NCBI GenBank assembly: GCA_900544875.1
Contig: UQWS01000002.1
Coordinates: forward strand, 62,001 to 126,000
Source: an uncultured Collinsella sp.
GTDB taxonomy: Bacteria > Actinomycetota > Coriobacteriia > Coriobacteriales > Coriobacteriaceae
Length of the DNA stretch: 64,000 bases
Reading direction: 5' to 3'
Below the pieces are notes generated by a model, which was not told where the DNA came from, ran no database searches, and saw only the letters and a list, made by a program, of their open reading frames with translations. Below are positions 35,129 to 44,082 of the stretch, piece by piece; position 1 is the first letter of the stretch, and each line of letters starts with the position of its first letter. Made by a program: the position numbers and the translations under genes.

Positions 35129-36886
35129 ATGTTCGCCTCATTCCAAAAGAAGTACTTCCTATCCGATAAAGGCGTCGCCGGCGTAAAACGCGGCATTTTC
35201 TGGACCGCGCTCACCAATCTCATTACCATGGCCGGCATGGGCTTATTGTTCCTGGTCATGGCCGGTTTTGTCGAACATCTCGCCACCGGTGCCGACCTGC
35301 CGGATGTCCTGCCGATTGTGGGCGGCCTCCTGGTCTTTTTCGTGTTGCTCTTTGCCTCTAACTGGCAGCAGTATTACTACACCTACTGCATCTTTTACGA
35401 GGAGTGCGGCAAGCAGCGTATGGAGATTGCCGAGCGCTTGCGCAAACTGCCGCTGTCGTTTTTTGGTCGTCGTGATCTGGCCGATTTAACCGAGACCATC
35501 ATGGGTGACGTCCAGGCCATGGAGCACGCCTACAGCCACGTGCTGGGAGAGCTTTGGGGTGCCATCATCGCAAGCGTCATTGTGTTCGTGGCGTCGCTGT
35601 TCTTTTGCTGGCAGCTGGCGATTGCGGCGTTTTGGAGCGTTCCCGTGGCCTTTGCCGTGCTGTATCTGACGCGCGGCCCCATGATCCCGGTGTTCGACCA
35701 TGTGCGTGCCGAGAAGGTCAAGGTTACCAAGGCGATCCAGGAGACGCTCGACTGCGTGCGCGAGATCCGCGCCACCAACCAGGAGGCTCATTATCTTGAG
35801 GGGCTCAACGCCGTGATCGATGCCGAGGAGCGCGAGACCACCAAAGGCGAGCTCGCCAATGGGCTTTTGGTCAACTCCGCCTTTGCCATCCTGCGCCTGG
35901 GGATTGCCACCACGTTGGTCACGGGCGCTGCGATGGTCGCCTCCGGCCAGGTCGACTTTTTGATGATGTTTGCCTTCCTGCTTATGGTGAGCCGCATCTA
36001 TGCGCCCTTTGATCAGGCGCTGATGCTGATGTCCGAGCTGTTTGCCGCCGAGTCGTCGGCCAAGCGCATGCGTTCCATCATGGAAGAGCACGTGGCGCGG
36101 GGCAGCGAGCAGTTTGAGCCCGTAGGCCACGATGTGGTGTTCGATCACGTGGCATTTGGCTATGGTGCGGGCGAGGACGGCCGCGCCGGCGAGAAAGTTC
36201 TTACCGATGTGAGCTTTACCGCCAAGGAAGGCGAGGTCACGGCACTGGTCGGTCCTTCGGGCTCCGGTAAGTCCACGGTGAGCCGCCTGGCCGCGCGCTT
36301 TTGGGACGCCACCGAAGGCACGGTCACCGTGGGTGGCGTGGATGTTGCGAGCGTGGACCCCGAGGTGCTGCTGCGCGACTACGCCATTGTGTTTCAAGAC
36401 GTGCTGCTCTTTGACGACACGGTTATGGGAAACATCCGCCTCGGGCGTCGCGATGCCACCGATGAGGAAGTGCTTGCTGCCGCGCGTGCCGCCAACTGCG
36501 ACGAGTTTGTGAGCCGCATGCCGCAGGGCTATGACACTATGATTGGCGAGAACGGCTCCAAGCTGTCCGGCGGCGAGCGCCAGCGCATCTCTATCGCCCG
36601 TGCGCTGCTCAAAGACGCGCCTATCGTGCTGTTGGACGAGGCGACGGCGAGCTTGGATGTGGAGAACGAGACCGTGGTTCAGCAGGCGCTCTCCCGTCTG
36701 CTTGCAGGTAAGACGGTTATCGTTATTGCCCACCGTATGCGTACGGTGGAAAATGCCGACAAAATCGTTGTACTCAAGGATGGTGTGGTTGCCGAGCAGG
36801 GCACTCCGGCGCAGCTCAAGGCGGCAGGTGGAGAATTCGCCCGCATGGTGGCGCTGCAAAAGGAAGCAGCTACCTGGCAGTTGTAA
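35129..36886 (+). CDS. ABC transporter, fused membrane and ATPase domains (second of pair)
   Basis: A 585-residue half-transporter that should pair with the preceding one. Walker A is GPSGSGKST, the signature LSGGERQRI and Walker B VLLDEATASLD. Both subunits look catalytically complete, so this is a symmetric-type heterodimer. The ATG directly abuts the previous stop codon, with AAGGGAGGCGAGG as ribosome binding site inside the upstream gene. A short dyad AAAGGGAC/GTCCCTTT follows the gene at 36896-36912. Confidence 0.9.
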   Translation: MFASFQKKYFLSDKGVAGVKRGIFWTALTNLITMAGMGLLFLVMAGFVEHLATGADLPDVLPIVGGLLVFFVLLFASNWQQYYYTYCIFYEECGKQRMEIAERLRKLPLSFFGRRDLADLTETIMGDVQAMEHAYSHVLGELWGAIIASVIVFVASLFFCWQLAIAAFWSVPVAFAVLYLTRGPMIPVFDHVRAEKVKVTKAIQETLDCVREIRATNQEAHYLEGLNAVIDAEERETTKGELANGLLVNSAFAILRLGIATTLVTGAAMVASGQVDFLMMFAFLLMVSRIYAPFDQALMLMSELFAAESSAKRMRSIMEEHVARGSEQFEPVGHDVVFDHVAFGYGAGEDGRAGEKVLTDVSFTAKEGEVTALVGPSGSGKSTVSRLAARFWDATEGTVTVGGVDVASVDPEVLLRDYAIVFQDVLLFDDTVMGNIRLGRRDATDEEVLAAARAANCDEFVSRMPQGYDTMIGENGSKLSGGERQRISIARALLKDAPIVLLDEATASLDVENETVVQQALSRLLAGKTVIVIAHRMRTVENADKIVVLKDGVVAEQGTPAQLKAAGGEFARMVALQKEAATWQL

Positions 36887-36917
36887 GAAGGGGCAAAGGG
36901 ACAGTCCCTTTCTCACA

Positions 36918-36947
36918 TTGACAATCGGTTACTCCGCATCGTTAATT
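36918..36947 (+). promoter_or_regulatory. Promoter for the metal ATPase unit
   Basis: TTGACA at 36918-36923 and TTAATT at 36942-36947, 18 bases apart. Confidence 0.45.
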
Positions 36948-36954
36948 TTCAAAA

Positions 36955-36972
36955 GGTTAGCCATGGCTGACC
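36955..36972. promoter_or_regulatory. Palindrome next to the -10 box of the metal ATPase promoter
   Basis: GGTTAGCCATGGCTGACC is a near-perfect 18-base palindrome eight bases after the -10 box. The half-site AGGTTAG resembles DtxR/IdeR-type iron or manganese boxes, but the spacing is longer than that consensus. Confidence 0.4.
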
Positions 36973-37010
36973 TAGATAGTTAGATAAAATTGAGATATTT
37001 CAAAAGTGTG

Positions 37011-37034
37011 CTCGAGCAAACTTGTTTACTCGAG
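37011..37034. promoter_or_regulatory. 24-base dyad upstream of the DUF6110-like gene
   Basis: CTCGAGCAAAC-TT-GTTTACTCGAG, with 10 of 11 positions paired, lies 48 bases before the start codon. It may be an operator or a leader hairpin. Confidence 0.4.
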
Positions 37035-37081
37035 TGCTGAAGCACCGTGCCGCGTCCAATGCGGCAAAAGGGAGAAGCAAC

Positions 37082-37327
37082 ATGAAGAAGTCGACGTTCA
37101 ATACCCTGCTTGTCGGTGGCGGTTTTCTGCTCGGTACGGCCGGCATCAAGCTGCTCACCAGCGCTCCGGTAAAGAATGCCTGCGTGCAGGGCATCGCGTG
37201 CGGCATGCGCATCAAGAACGGCTACCAGGACATGGTCGAGCAGGCCAAGGCTAATGTCGACGACATGGTTGCCGAGGCTGCTTACATCACCCAGAGCGAG
37301 GCCACCGCGGACAACGCAGCCGAGTAG
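37082..37327 (+). CDS. DUF6110-like small protein
   Basis: An 81-residue protein. A hydrophobic N-terminus (FNTLLVGGGFLLGTAGIKLL) is followed by SAPVKNACVQGIACGMRIKNGY and an acidic helix. This pattern fits the DUF6110 family, which is commonly found next to metal P-type ATPases; the assignment is from memory of the pattern. AAAGGGAGAAGCAAC precedes the ATG. The ATPase gene follows after 18 bases, so it is probably an accessory or sensor for that pump. Confidence 0.7.
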   Translation: MKKSTFNTLLVGGGFLLGTAGIKLLTSAPVKNACVQGIACGMRIKNGYQDMVEQAKANVDDMVAEAAYITQSEATADNAAE

Positions 37328-37345
37328 CGCTCCTAGGCACAAACT

Positions 37346-39421
37346 ATGAGATTCTCGATTATCAGCGAGATCCCCGGCAGGACCCGCCTCCAGTTGGCGG
37401 GTCCTGTGCCAGAGAGCGATCTCGATGCGCTTCTAAAGCTCAGCGGCGACATCGACGGCGTGCACAAGGTGCGCGTCTACGGCCGCATCGGCCAGATGGC
37501 ACTCGAATACGACGAGTCGCCCCGCGATGCCGTGCTGGCCGCCGTCGGTGCGCTCGACGCTCAGGCCATTGCCGACGCAAAGACAGGCTACGTAATGCAG
37601 CTTGAGCCACGCAAGCACAAGCTCGTCATGGATCTTGCCACACTTATCGGTGCCCATTACGCACGTCGCTGGTTCTTGCCGACGCCTCTGCGTGCGGTGT
37701 TTGTCGTGGCCGGTTACATGGCATTTTTGCGCGCTGCCCTTCATGAGCTCGCGCAGCCGCGCCTGACCGTTCCCGTGCTCGACGCTTCGGCCATCGGCAT
37801 TTCGTTCGTCAAGCGTGATGTCGACACCGCGGGCCAGACGATGTTCCTGCTCAACGTGGGCGAGCTGCTCGAGGACTACACCCGCGCCATGAGCGAAAAC
37901 GAGCTCATCAACTCGCTGCTCGATGTGCCCGACAAGGCGCAAAAGGTCGTCGGCGACACCGAGGTAAGCGTTGCCGCCACCGAGCTCGAGCCCGGCGACT
38001 TGGTCGCCGTGCGCACCGGCATGTCCATCTGCATCGACGGTGTTGTCGAGCAGGGGAGCGCTATGGTCAACCAGGCGACCCTGACCGGCGAGCCGCTGGC
38101 CGTCGAGCGCAGCGTGGGCGACGACGTGTTCGCCGGTACCGTCGTGGAAGACGGCGGCATCTTGGTGCGCGTGCGCGCCAATACGGCGCAAACCAAACTG
38201 CGCTCAATCGTCTCGCTCGTGCAGACGGCCGACTCGCTCAAGTCCGAGGGCCAGTCGCATATGGAGGACCTTGCCAACAAGATCGTCCCGTGGAACTTCC
38301 TGCTCGCGGGCCTGGTTGCGCTTACTACCCGCAGCCTCATCAAGACCTCGGCGGCACTGATGGTCGACTACTCGTGCGCACTCAAGCTCACGGGTTCCGT
38401 TGCCGTCATGACCGCTATGAGCGATGCTGCCAAGATGGGCGTCATGGTCAAGGGCGCGAAGTACTTTGAGTCGTTTGCCAAGGCCGACACCATTGTGTTT
38501 GACAAGACCGGCACGCTTACCGAGGCGCAGCCGCGTCTTGCCTGCGTGCTCACCACCGATGGCTGGAGCGAGGACGAGGTCCTGCGCCTTTCCGCTTGCT
38601 TGGAGGAGCATTTTCCGCATCCGGTGGCGCGTGCCGTGGTCAATGCGGCACGCGAGCGCGGGCTCGAGCACCGCGAGCGCCATGCTGCCGTCGAGTACAT
38701 CGTGGCGCACGGCATCGCTTCGTCCATCGAGGGGCGTCGCGCGATTATCGGCTCGGCACACTTTGTGTTTGAGGACGAGAGCGCGCAGCTCGATTCCGAC
38801 ATTAAGGAGCGCATTGAGTCCCAGATGCAGGGCCTGTCGCCGCTGTACCTGGCGGTCGACGGCAAGGTCGTCGGCGTGCTCGGCATCGAGGATCCGCTCA
38901 AGGCCGGGGTCCGTGAGGCCATCGCCGACCTGCACGCGTTGGGCGTTAAGCATGTCGTTATGCTCACGGGCGACTCGGAGCGCACGGCCGAGCGCATTGC
39001 TCGCGAGGCAGGGGTCGACGAGTTTAAGGCCGAGCTGCTGCCCGAGGACAAGTACGCGTATGTGGAGCGCATTAAGGGCGAGGGGCGCCACGTTGCCATG
39101 GTGGGCGACGGTGTCAACGATTCGCCGGCGCTCGGTTTGGCCGACGTGGGCTTGGCGATGGGTGGCGGAAGCGACATCGCCAAGGAGGTCGCCGATATCA
39201 TCCTGACCGATACGGATCTGGCCGCAATCGTGCGCCTGCGCCGCATGAGTCAGGGCCTCATTGATCGTCTGACGAGCTCCTACTCTAAGGTGATGCTCAC
39301 CAACTCGGCGCTGTTGGCATTGGGTATTACCGGCGCGATTACCCCGCAGACGTCGTCGTTACTGCACAACGGCTCGACGATTGCCTACAGCCTGAGCAAC
39401 GCAAAGGCGTACCTGCATTAG
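37346..39421 (+). CDS. P1B-type heavy-metal-transporting ATPase, atypical motif
   Basis: A 691-residue P-type ATPase. The N-terminus (ISEIPGRTRLQL, about 6-17) resembles a metal-binding-domain fold but lacks CXXC. The actuator loop has TLTGEPLAVE, the phosphorylated Asp386 is in FDKTGTLT, the P1B marker HP is in HFPHPVARA, and the hinge is GDGVNDSPALGLADVGLAMG. The membrane metal site usually reads CPC, SPC or similar; here the matching helix has Tyr342-Ser-Cys-Ala-Leu-Lys347, with no Pro. Metal specificity is therefore open; Mn, Fe or Zn are possible. The ribosome binding site is weak, so coupling to the upstream small gene is likely. Confidence 0.9.
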   Translation: MRFSIISEIPGRTRLQLAGPVPESDLDALLKLSGDIDGVHKVRVYGRIGQMALEYDESPRDAVLAAVGALDAQAIADAKTGYVMQLEPRKHKLVMDLATLIGAHYARRWFLPTPLRAVFVVAGYMAFLRAALHELAQPRLTVPVLDASAIGISFVKRDVDTAGQTMFLLNVGELLEDYTRAMSENELINSLLDVPDKAQKVVGDTEVSVAATELEPGDLVAVRTGMSICIDGVVEQGSAMVNQATLTGEPLAVERSVGDDVFAGTVVEDGGILVRVRANTAQTKLRSIVSLVQTADSLKSEGQSHMEDLANKIVPWNFLLAGLVALTTRSLIKTSAALMVDYSCALKLTGSVAVMTAMSDAAKMGVMVKGAKYFESFAKADTIVFDKTGTLTEAQPRLACVLTTDGWSEDEVLRLSACLEEHFPHPVARAVVNAARERGLEHRERHAAVEYIVAHGIASSIEGRRAIIGSAHFVFEDESAQLDSDIKERIESQMQGLSPLYLAVDGKVVGVLGIEDPLKAGVREAIADLHALGVKHVVMLTGDSERTAERIAREAGVDEFKAELLPEDKYAYVERIKGEGRHVAMVGDGVNDSPALGLADVGLAMGGGSDIAKEVADIILTDTDLAAIVRLRRMSQGLIDRLTSSYSKVMLTNSALLALGITGAITPQTSSLLHNGSTIAYSLSNAKAYLH

Positions 39422-39445
39422 CAGACGTGTTCGCCCACGTTATCT

Positions 39446-39491
39446 GGCCTGCGCCCAGACGGCATTTGTGTCGTCTGGGCGCAGGCCTTTT
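39446..39491 (+). terminator. Intrinsic terminator after the metal ATPase
   Basis: GGCCTGCGCCCAGACG pairs with CGTCTGGGCGCAGGCC, followed by TTTTG. Confidence 0.92.
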
Positions 39492-39564
39492 GCGTTTGAC
39501 CATGTGCTAGCTTCTCTATATAGTGTTGCTAACAGGGCTAGCAATTGAAGGGAGCGGGATCGAC

Positions 39565-39918
39565 GTGGGTGCTGTTAGCGGCATGGCGCAGGTGAACGTT
39601 CGCGTGGATCGCCAGGTCAAGAACCGTGCCGAGGAGGCGCTGCGGCTTTCGGGCGGGTCACTGCCCGAGCTCATCAAAAAGGTGGTGGCAAAGGTTGCGC
39701 AGGGCGGCGGGAAGTGCGAGGAAGTGCTTGCGGCCGTCGACGACCGGCAGCAGACCGTCGCGCCCGATACTCCGTTCGCCGCATCATGGGCGGCGGCAGA
39801 TCAGCTTTACGCGGACCTGGGCATCGCTACGTCGCCCGTATCCGACGATCGCGGTTGGGAAACAATCTATTCCGAAGCCATGGACGAGCACTATCGCCAA
39901 AAGGGGATGATCCTGTGA
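39565..39918 (+). CDS. RelB/DinJ-like antitoxin
   Basis: About 117 residues. The N-terminus (AQVNVRVDRQVKNRAEEALRLSGGSLPELIKKVVAKVA) has the ribbon-helix-helix pattern of RelB/DinJ antitoxins; the C-terminal half is acidic and likely binds the toxin. The GTG at 39565 is used because GAAGGGAG lies about 10 bases upstream; ATG at 39583 is the alternative. The toxin gene starts inside its stop codon (GTGA overlap). The N-terminus probably also binds the shared promoter to repress the pair. Confidence 0.75.
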   Translation: MGAVSGMAQVNVRVDRQVKNRAEEALRLSGGSLPELIKKVVAKVAQGGGKCEEVLAAVDDRQQTVAPDTPFAASWAAADQLYADLGIATSPVSDDRGWETIYSEAMDEHYRQKGMIL

Positions 39919-40430
39919 GCGGGGCTCCCCTCAAAATAATGGTGGATGCCAACGTATGGGTTGATTCGTTTTGCGCCGACCATGCCGAGTCGCTTGCCGC
40001 GCGTGCGTTTATTGGGCGGGCGACGGAATCGGGCGCAACGTTGTTCTTTCCGGTGCATATCGCCAAGGACGTGCTGTACGTTGTCCAACACGAGCTGAAG
40101 CGTAGCGTTCTTGCCAGCGGGGGAGTGCTCGACGAGGCGTCTGCCCGTGCAATTGGCGATGCGGCGTTGGCGTTTGTTCGGAACATGACCGAAAACGCCA
40201 CGGCCGTGGGTGCAGATGCGTCGGACCTTTGGCTAGCCGACAAATATCTGACGCTCCATCGCGATTACGAGGACAACTTGGTGCTCGCCGCGTGCAAACA
40301 CGCACAGGTCGATTACTTGGTGACCAACGATCGCAAACTGCTCGAACATGCCGATCTTGCAGCAAAGACACCTCGTCAAATGATGCCGATTCTTGCTTTG
40401 GCCGAACGCGGCGGCGCGGCTATCGGTTGA
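39915..40430 (+). CDS. PIN-domain toxin
   Basis: A 171-residue PIN-fold ribonuclease. The acidic residues expected for metal binding are seen in IMVDANVWVDSF (first Asp), in DEAS/GDAAL near the middle, in HRDYEDNLVLAACKHAQVDYLVTNDRKLL (third and fourth acidic sites). PIN toxins of VapC type cut tRNA or rRNA. It follows and overlaps a RelB-type antitoxin gene, whereas VapC usually pairs with VapB, so this is a mixed pairing. GTG start at 39915. Confidence 0.8.
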   Translation: MSGAPLKIMVDANVWVDSFCADHAESLAARAFIGRATESGATLFFPVHIAKDVLYVVQHELKRSVLASGGVLDEASARAIGDAALAFVRNMTENATAVGADASDLWLADKYLTLHRDYEDNLVLAACKHAQVDYLVTNDRKLLEHADLAAKTPRQMMPILALAERGGAAIG

Positions 40431-40488
40431 CGCGAACTGTTTGCGGGCCTCTTGGACGACGATGCGCCAAGGGACCCGCGTCTGCAAT

Positions 40489-40923
40489 TTACAAAAGCTC
40501 GGCCTTAATGGCGGGACTTTCTGCGAGCTGCTCGGCTGCCTTTTCGTCGGAGCTGTCGAGTGCTGCCAGACTGCGGTAGACCCACTCGTTGACCTGGGTG
40601 TTCTTGACGCCTGCGGTCTGCATAAGGGCGCCTACCTCGCAGATTGCTGCGAGCAGATCGGCCTTGGGACCCGCGAGCTCGACCTCGATGCCGTGGTAGG
40701 CGGCCACGCCGCGGTTCTCACTCACGTGGTCGATAAAGCCCTCGACGGTCTCAAGCTGCTGGGCGAGAGCTGCATCATCGTCAGCGTCCAGCGCGACGAG
40801 TGCGTTCGATACCGTGAGGGCGGGATGTCCGCAGGGGACAAAGCCTTCGATGACATCCATAGCTTCGGTAATGGTTGAGCCCAGGCCTGCGAGGGCATTG
40901 ACGAGTTGCTGCTTGGTATCCAT
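40489..40923 (-). CDS. Conserved-looking small acidic protein, unknown
   Basis: A 144-residue, Ala/Leu/Asp/Glu-rich, mostly helical soluble protein with no motif that I recognise. There is no signal peptide or membrane helix. Segments include LVNALAGLGSTITEAMDVIEG, HVSENRGVAAYHGIEVELAG and NEWVYRSLAALDSSDEKAAE. The reverse-strand GAAAGGACCGTT directly before the ATG at 40923 supports translation. It is transcribed toward the toxin gene and away from tmRNA. Confidence 0.6.
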   Translation of the reverse strand: MDTKQQLVNALAGLGSTITEAMDVIEGFVPCGHPALTVSNALVALDADDDAALAQQLETVEGFIDHVSENRGVAAYHGIEVELAGPKADLLAAICEVGALMQTAGVKNTQVNEWVYRSLAALDSSDEKAAEQLAESPAIKAELL

Positions 40924-41162
40924 AACGGTCCTTTCGACGGGTTAATTTTGCTTGGCGAAAATATACGTGACGCGATCGGTAGCAAAAGTGCGAAGTGTGG
41001 TGCACATTAGGGTCTTCACAGCTCGTGCATAGAGCAGCTGTCTGCCTTTAGAACGTGGTAAGATAGCTATCCACGAGCGGGGTTCACCCCGCGTGTTCCT
41101 TGAAAAGTCGACGGTTATCGGGTGTTTGCAGGCCCAATACCATCCAGACTTTCCCAATATTC

Positions 41163-41526
41163 GGGGGCGACTGGTTTCGACACGATAGCTCTGAGAGAGG
41201 AAGCAAGCCGAGGTCTCCTCGCCTCGTTAAACAGGGGTACCGTCAAATTGAATTGACAACAACTCTTCTTTTGAGCCTATGGCTCTCGCTGCTTAATTTA
41301 TAGCGGCGCGTCAACCCGGTGATTTCCCCGACACCGGCGCGACGTCATGTTAGGGGAATGCTCCTGCGCACGTAATCGGTATGGCGCGGGCTAAGACCGA
41401 ACCGGTTAGGACGCCGCGAGCGTGTCGCTGCGCGCAAAGCGTCCGAGACTAAACCAGCGACTGAGCTTGGAGATGCCAATCAGGGGGCTTTCGTGGACCG
41501 GAGTTCGATTCTCCGCGCCTCCACCA
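41163..41526 (+). ncRNA. ssrA: tmRNA
   Basis: Transfer-messenger RNA that rescues stalled ribosomes and tags the nascent protein. The 5' GGGGGCGACTGGTTTCGAC and 3' GAGTTCGATTCTCCGCGCCT plus CCACCA form the tRNA-like domain; the acceptor stem pairs GGGGGCG with CGCCTCC. The tag reading frame ends DNNSSFEPMALAA followed by TAA; the exact resume codon is not certain. Several pseudoknot-like GC stems lie in 41300-41460. Confidence 0.96.
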
Positions 41527-41534
41527 ATAGTTAC

Positions 41535-41571
41535 AGGCAGGTAGAGAAGTGTTTCTACCTGCCTTTTTTAT
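41535..41571 (+). terminator. Terminator after tmRNA
   Basis: AGGCAGGTAG pairs with CTACCTGCCT, followed by TTTTTTATT. Confidence 0.92.
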
Positions 41572-42081
41572 TACTTACAGATACCGCGGAGAATCGAACT
41601 CTATGCAGGGCGCGAGCGTTAAGCAAACGCGAAGCGTTTGTAGCGAGCGGGCGAGGACGCCGGCAGGCGGCCGAAGCCGGTGCGGGTTCGCGAAGCGAAC
41701 GCGCGGATTCTCCGCGCAATGCCCCAGCCCAATATAGATGCGATGCCGATCGGGCGTCTTGCCCCGGCCTCGCCCCATCAACGGATCCACCGTACCGCGG
41801 AGAATCGAACTCTGTGCAGGGCGCGGGCGTTAAGCAAACGCTACGGCAACGCAGGGTGGGACGCGCTTTCCCAATGGCGGCCCAGGCGGAAACCGCATCC
41901 CGGAATCCTCATTCGGAATGGGATACATTTTCCGGATGGGCTGTTGGCGGAAAGCTCATCCCGGAATCCCGTCTCAAATTGGAACGCGCTTTCCGCTCCA
42001 TCTCCTCAACTCCAAAACCTATGCGCCCTCCATTCCAAAACTGGGTAGAAGAAAGCCAAAACGCAATCGCAGGAGGTCAAT
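41572..42081. repeat. Repeat-rich stretch downstream of tmRNA
   Basis: 510 bases with no convincing gene. Two copies of a 49-base repeat (41582-41630 and 41793-41841, two mismatches) each begin with an inverted 17-base copy of the tmRNA T-arm (GAGTTCGATTCTCCGCG). A direct fragment GATTCTCCGCGC occurs near 41705. Further on, CATCCCGGAATCC occurs twice (about 41896 and 41958). It looks like debris of past integration or duplication at the tmRNA 3' end. Confidence 0.65.
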
Positions 42082-42960
42082 ATGACTGCAGAAGATAAGG
42101 CAAAGAACGCCGGCAAGGTCGCGCTCGTTTTGGAGGGCGGAAGTTTTCGCGGGCAGTTTACCGCGGGCGTGCTCGACGTCCTCATGGAGGCTGGCGTCGA
42201 GATTCCGGCTGTCTACGGTGTATCGGCCGGCGCCCTCAACGGCGTGAACTACAAGTCGCACCAGATCGGCCGTGCCAACCGCATCAACCTGGCTTTCTGC
42301 AACGACAGCCGCTTCATGGGCGCCGCATCGTTTGCGTCCACGGGCTCCATCGTCGGCTACGACTTTATCTTCAACGATGTCCAGGACCGCCTGGATCCCT
42401 TTGACAACGAGACGTTCGACGCGAACCCCATCGAGATGTACGCCGTTGCGACGGACATGCTGTTTGGAACCGCTGCCTACCTGCCGGTCAAAAGCGCCGT
42501 ACTTGACCTCGACGCCGTGCGCGCATCGACGTCGCTGCCGCTGGTGACGCCGCCGGTCGAGATAGACGGGCACAAATACGTCGACGGCGGCGTAGCCGAT
42601 TCGGTCCCCATCGAGCACGTGCTGGAGGAGGCGGGCTTCAATCGCGCGGTTGTCATTGTCACGCAGGACCGTTCGTACGAGAAAAAGCCCTACGAGTTTA
42701 TGCCAGCCGCACGCGCTCGCTATGCCGACTACCCTTACCTGCTCGAGGCTATCGAGACGCGCCACGATCGCTATAACATCCAGCGCATGCATCTGTGGAA
42801 GTATGAGCGCGAGGGCCGCGCGCTGGTCGTCGCTCCGCAAAAGCCGGTCGAGGTCGGCCACGTTGAGCACGATCCGGCAAAGCTCCTCGACTTGTATATT
42901 CAGGGCCGCCAGGAGGCAAAGCGCTTGCTCGGAGATATCGAGGCGTTTGTCGAGCGCTAG
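42082..42960 (+). CDS. Patatin-like phospholipase
   Basis: A 292-residue patatin-family acyl hydrolase of the bacterial YjjU type. The oxyanion loop is LEGGSFRG (about 17-24), the nucleophile is Ser48 in GVSAGAL, and the catalytic Asp is in VDGGVADSVP. No signal peptide, so probably cytoplasmic. It likely cleaves acyl esters of membrane lipids. GCAGGAGGTCAAT precedes the ATG. Confidence 0.9.
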   Translation: MTAEDKAKNAGKVALVLEGGSFRGQFTAGVLDVLMEAGVEIPAVYGVSAGALNGVNYKSHQIGRANRINLAFCNDSRFMGAASFASTGSIVGYDFIFNDVQDRLDPFDNETFDANPIEMYAVATDMLFGTAAYLPVKSAVLDLDAVRASTSLPLVTPPVEIDGHKYVDGGVADSVPIEHVLEEAGFNRAVVIVTQDRSYEKKPYEFMPAARARYADYPYLLEAIETRHDRYNIQRMHLWKYEREGRALVVAPQKPVEVGHVEHDPAKLLDLYIQGRQEAKRLLGDIEAFVER

Positions 42961-43023
42961 CGTCGCGACGTCATGACCCATGGACGACATGTGCAGAAAC
43001 TCTGGTCGGAGCCAAAATACCTG

Positions 43024-43051
43024 TTGACTCGGGCGGCGAGCGGGGTAATAT
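43024..43051 (+). promoter_or_regulatory. Promoter of the rplM-rpsI operon
   Basis: TTGACT at 43024-43029 and TAATAT at 43046-43051, 16 bases apart, about 67 bases before rplM. Confidence 0.55.
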
Positions 43052-43117
43052 GGACGGGTTACTTGCAGAGCCCCGTGAATCTCTGTAACAACACGTACTG
43101 TACATGGAGGAGTCTAA

Positions 43118-43561
43118 GTGATTTCGAAATCGACTCACTACGCCAAGCAGGGCGAGGTCCAGCGCAACTGGGTTCTCGTCGACGCCGATGGTGCTGTCCT
43201 GGGCCGTCTTGCCACCCAGATCGCAATGATCCTGCGCGGTAAGAACAAGCCCCAGTTCACGCCCAACAGCGACTGCGGCGACTTCGTTGTCGTCATCAAC
43301 GCCGATAAGGTCCAGCTTACCGGTAACAAGGCCGACACGAAGACCTATTATCGCCACAGCGGCTACAACGGCGGCCTCAAGGCTGAGAGCTTCCGCCAGG
43401 CTATGGAGAAGCACCCGGAGAAGGTCATCGAGCGCGCCGTTCGCGGCATGCTGCCCAAGACCACCCTCGGCCGTGCCCAGATGACCAAGCTTAAGGTCTA
43501 CGCTGGTGCCGAGCATCCGCACGCTGCCCAGAACCCCACGAAGATTGAGCTGGAGGCTTAA
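43118..43561 (+). CDS. rplM: 50S ribosomal protein L13
   Basis: A 147-residue L13, part of the large subunit. Conserved segments are WVLVDADGAVLGRLATQIA, GDFVVVINADKVQLTGNK and VRGMLPKTTLGRAQMTKLKVYAG. GTG start at 43118 with ATGGAGGAG upstream. rpsI follows after two bases in the usual order. Confidence 0.98.
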   Translation: MISKSTHYAKQGEVQRNWVLVDADGAVLGRLATQIAMILRGKNKPQFTPNSDCGDFVVVINADKVQLTGNKADTKTYYRHSGYNGGLKAESFRQAMEKHPEKVIERAVRGMLPKTTLGRAQMTKLKVYAGAEHPHAAQNPTKIELEA

Positions 43562-43563
43562 AG

Positions 43564-43959
<396 letters not shown>

Positions 43960-43990
43960 GGTTTTATCTCCTTACGAGATACAATGTACA

Positions 43991-44035
43991 AGCGGGGCCT
44001 GCCGATTGCTCGGCGGGTCCCGCTTTTCTTTTTCG
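43991..44035 (+). terminator. Terminator after rpsI
   Basis: AGCGGGGCCTGCCGA pairs with TCGGCGGGTCCCGCT, followed by TTTCTTTTT. Confidence 0.92.
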
Positions 44036-44082
44036 ACTAGGGTGGGCGACTGCGTTTTGCCCACTTGGGAAGGAGCGATCCT

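Noticed and set aside
41572..42081. Prophage or island integrated at tmRNA
   Set aside because: Only short repeat fragments; no integrase or phage gene follows, and normal chromosomal genes resume at 42082.
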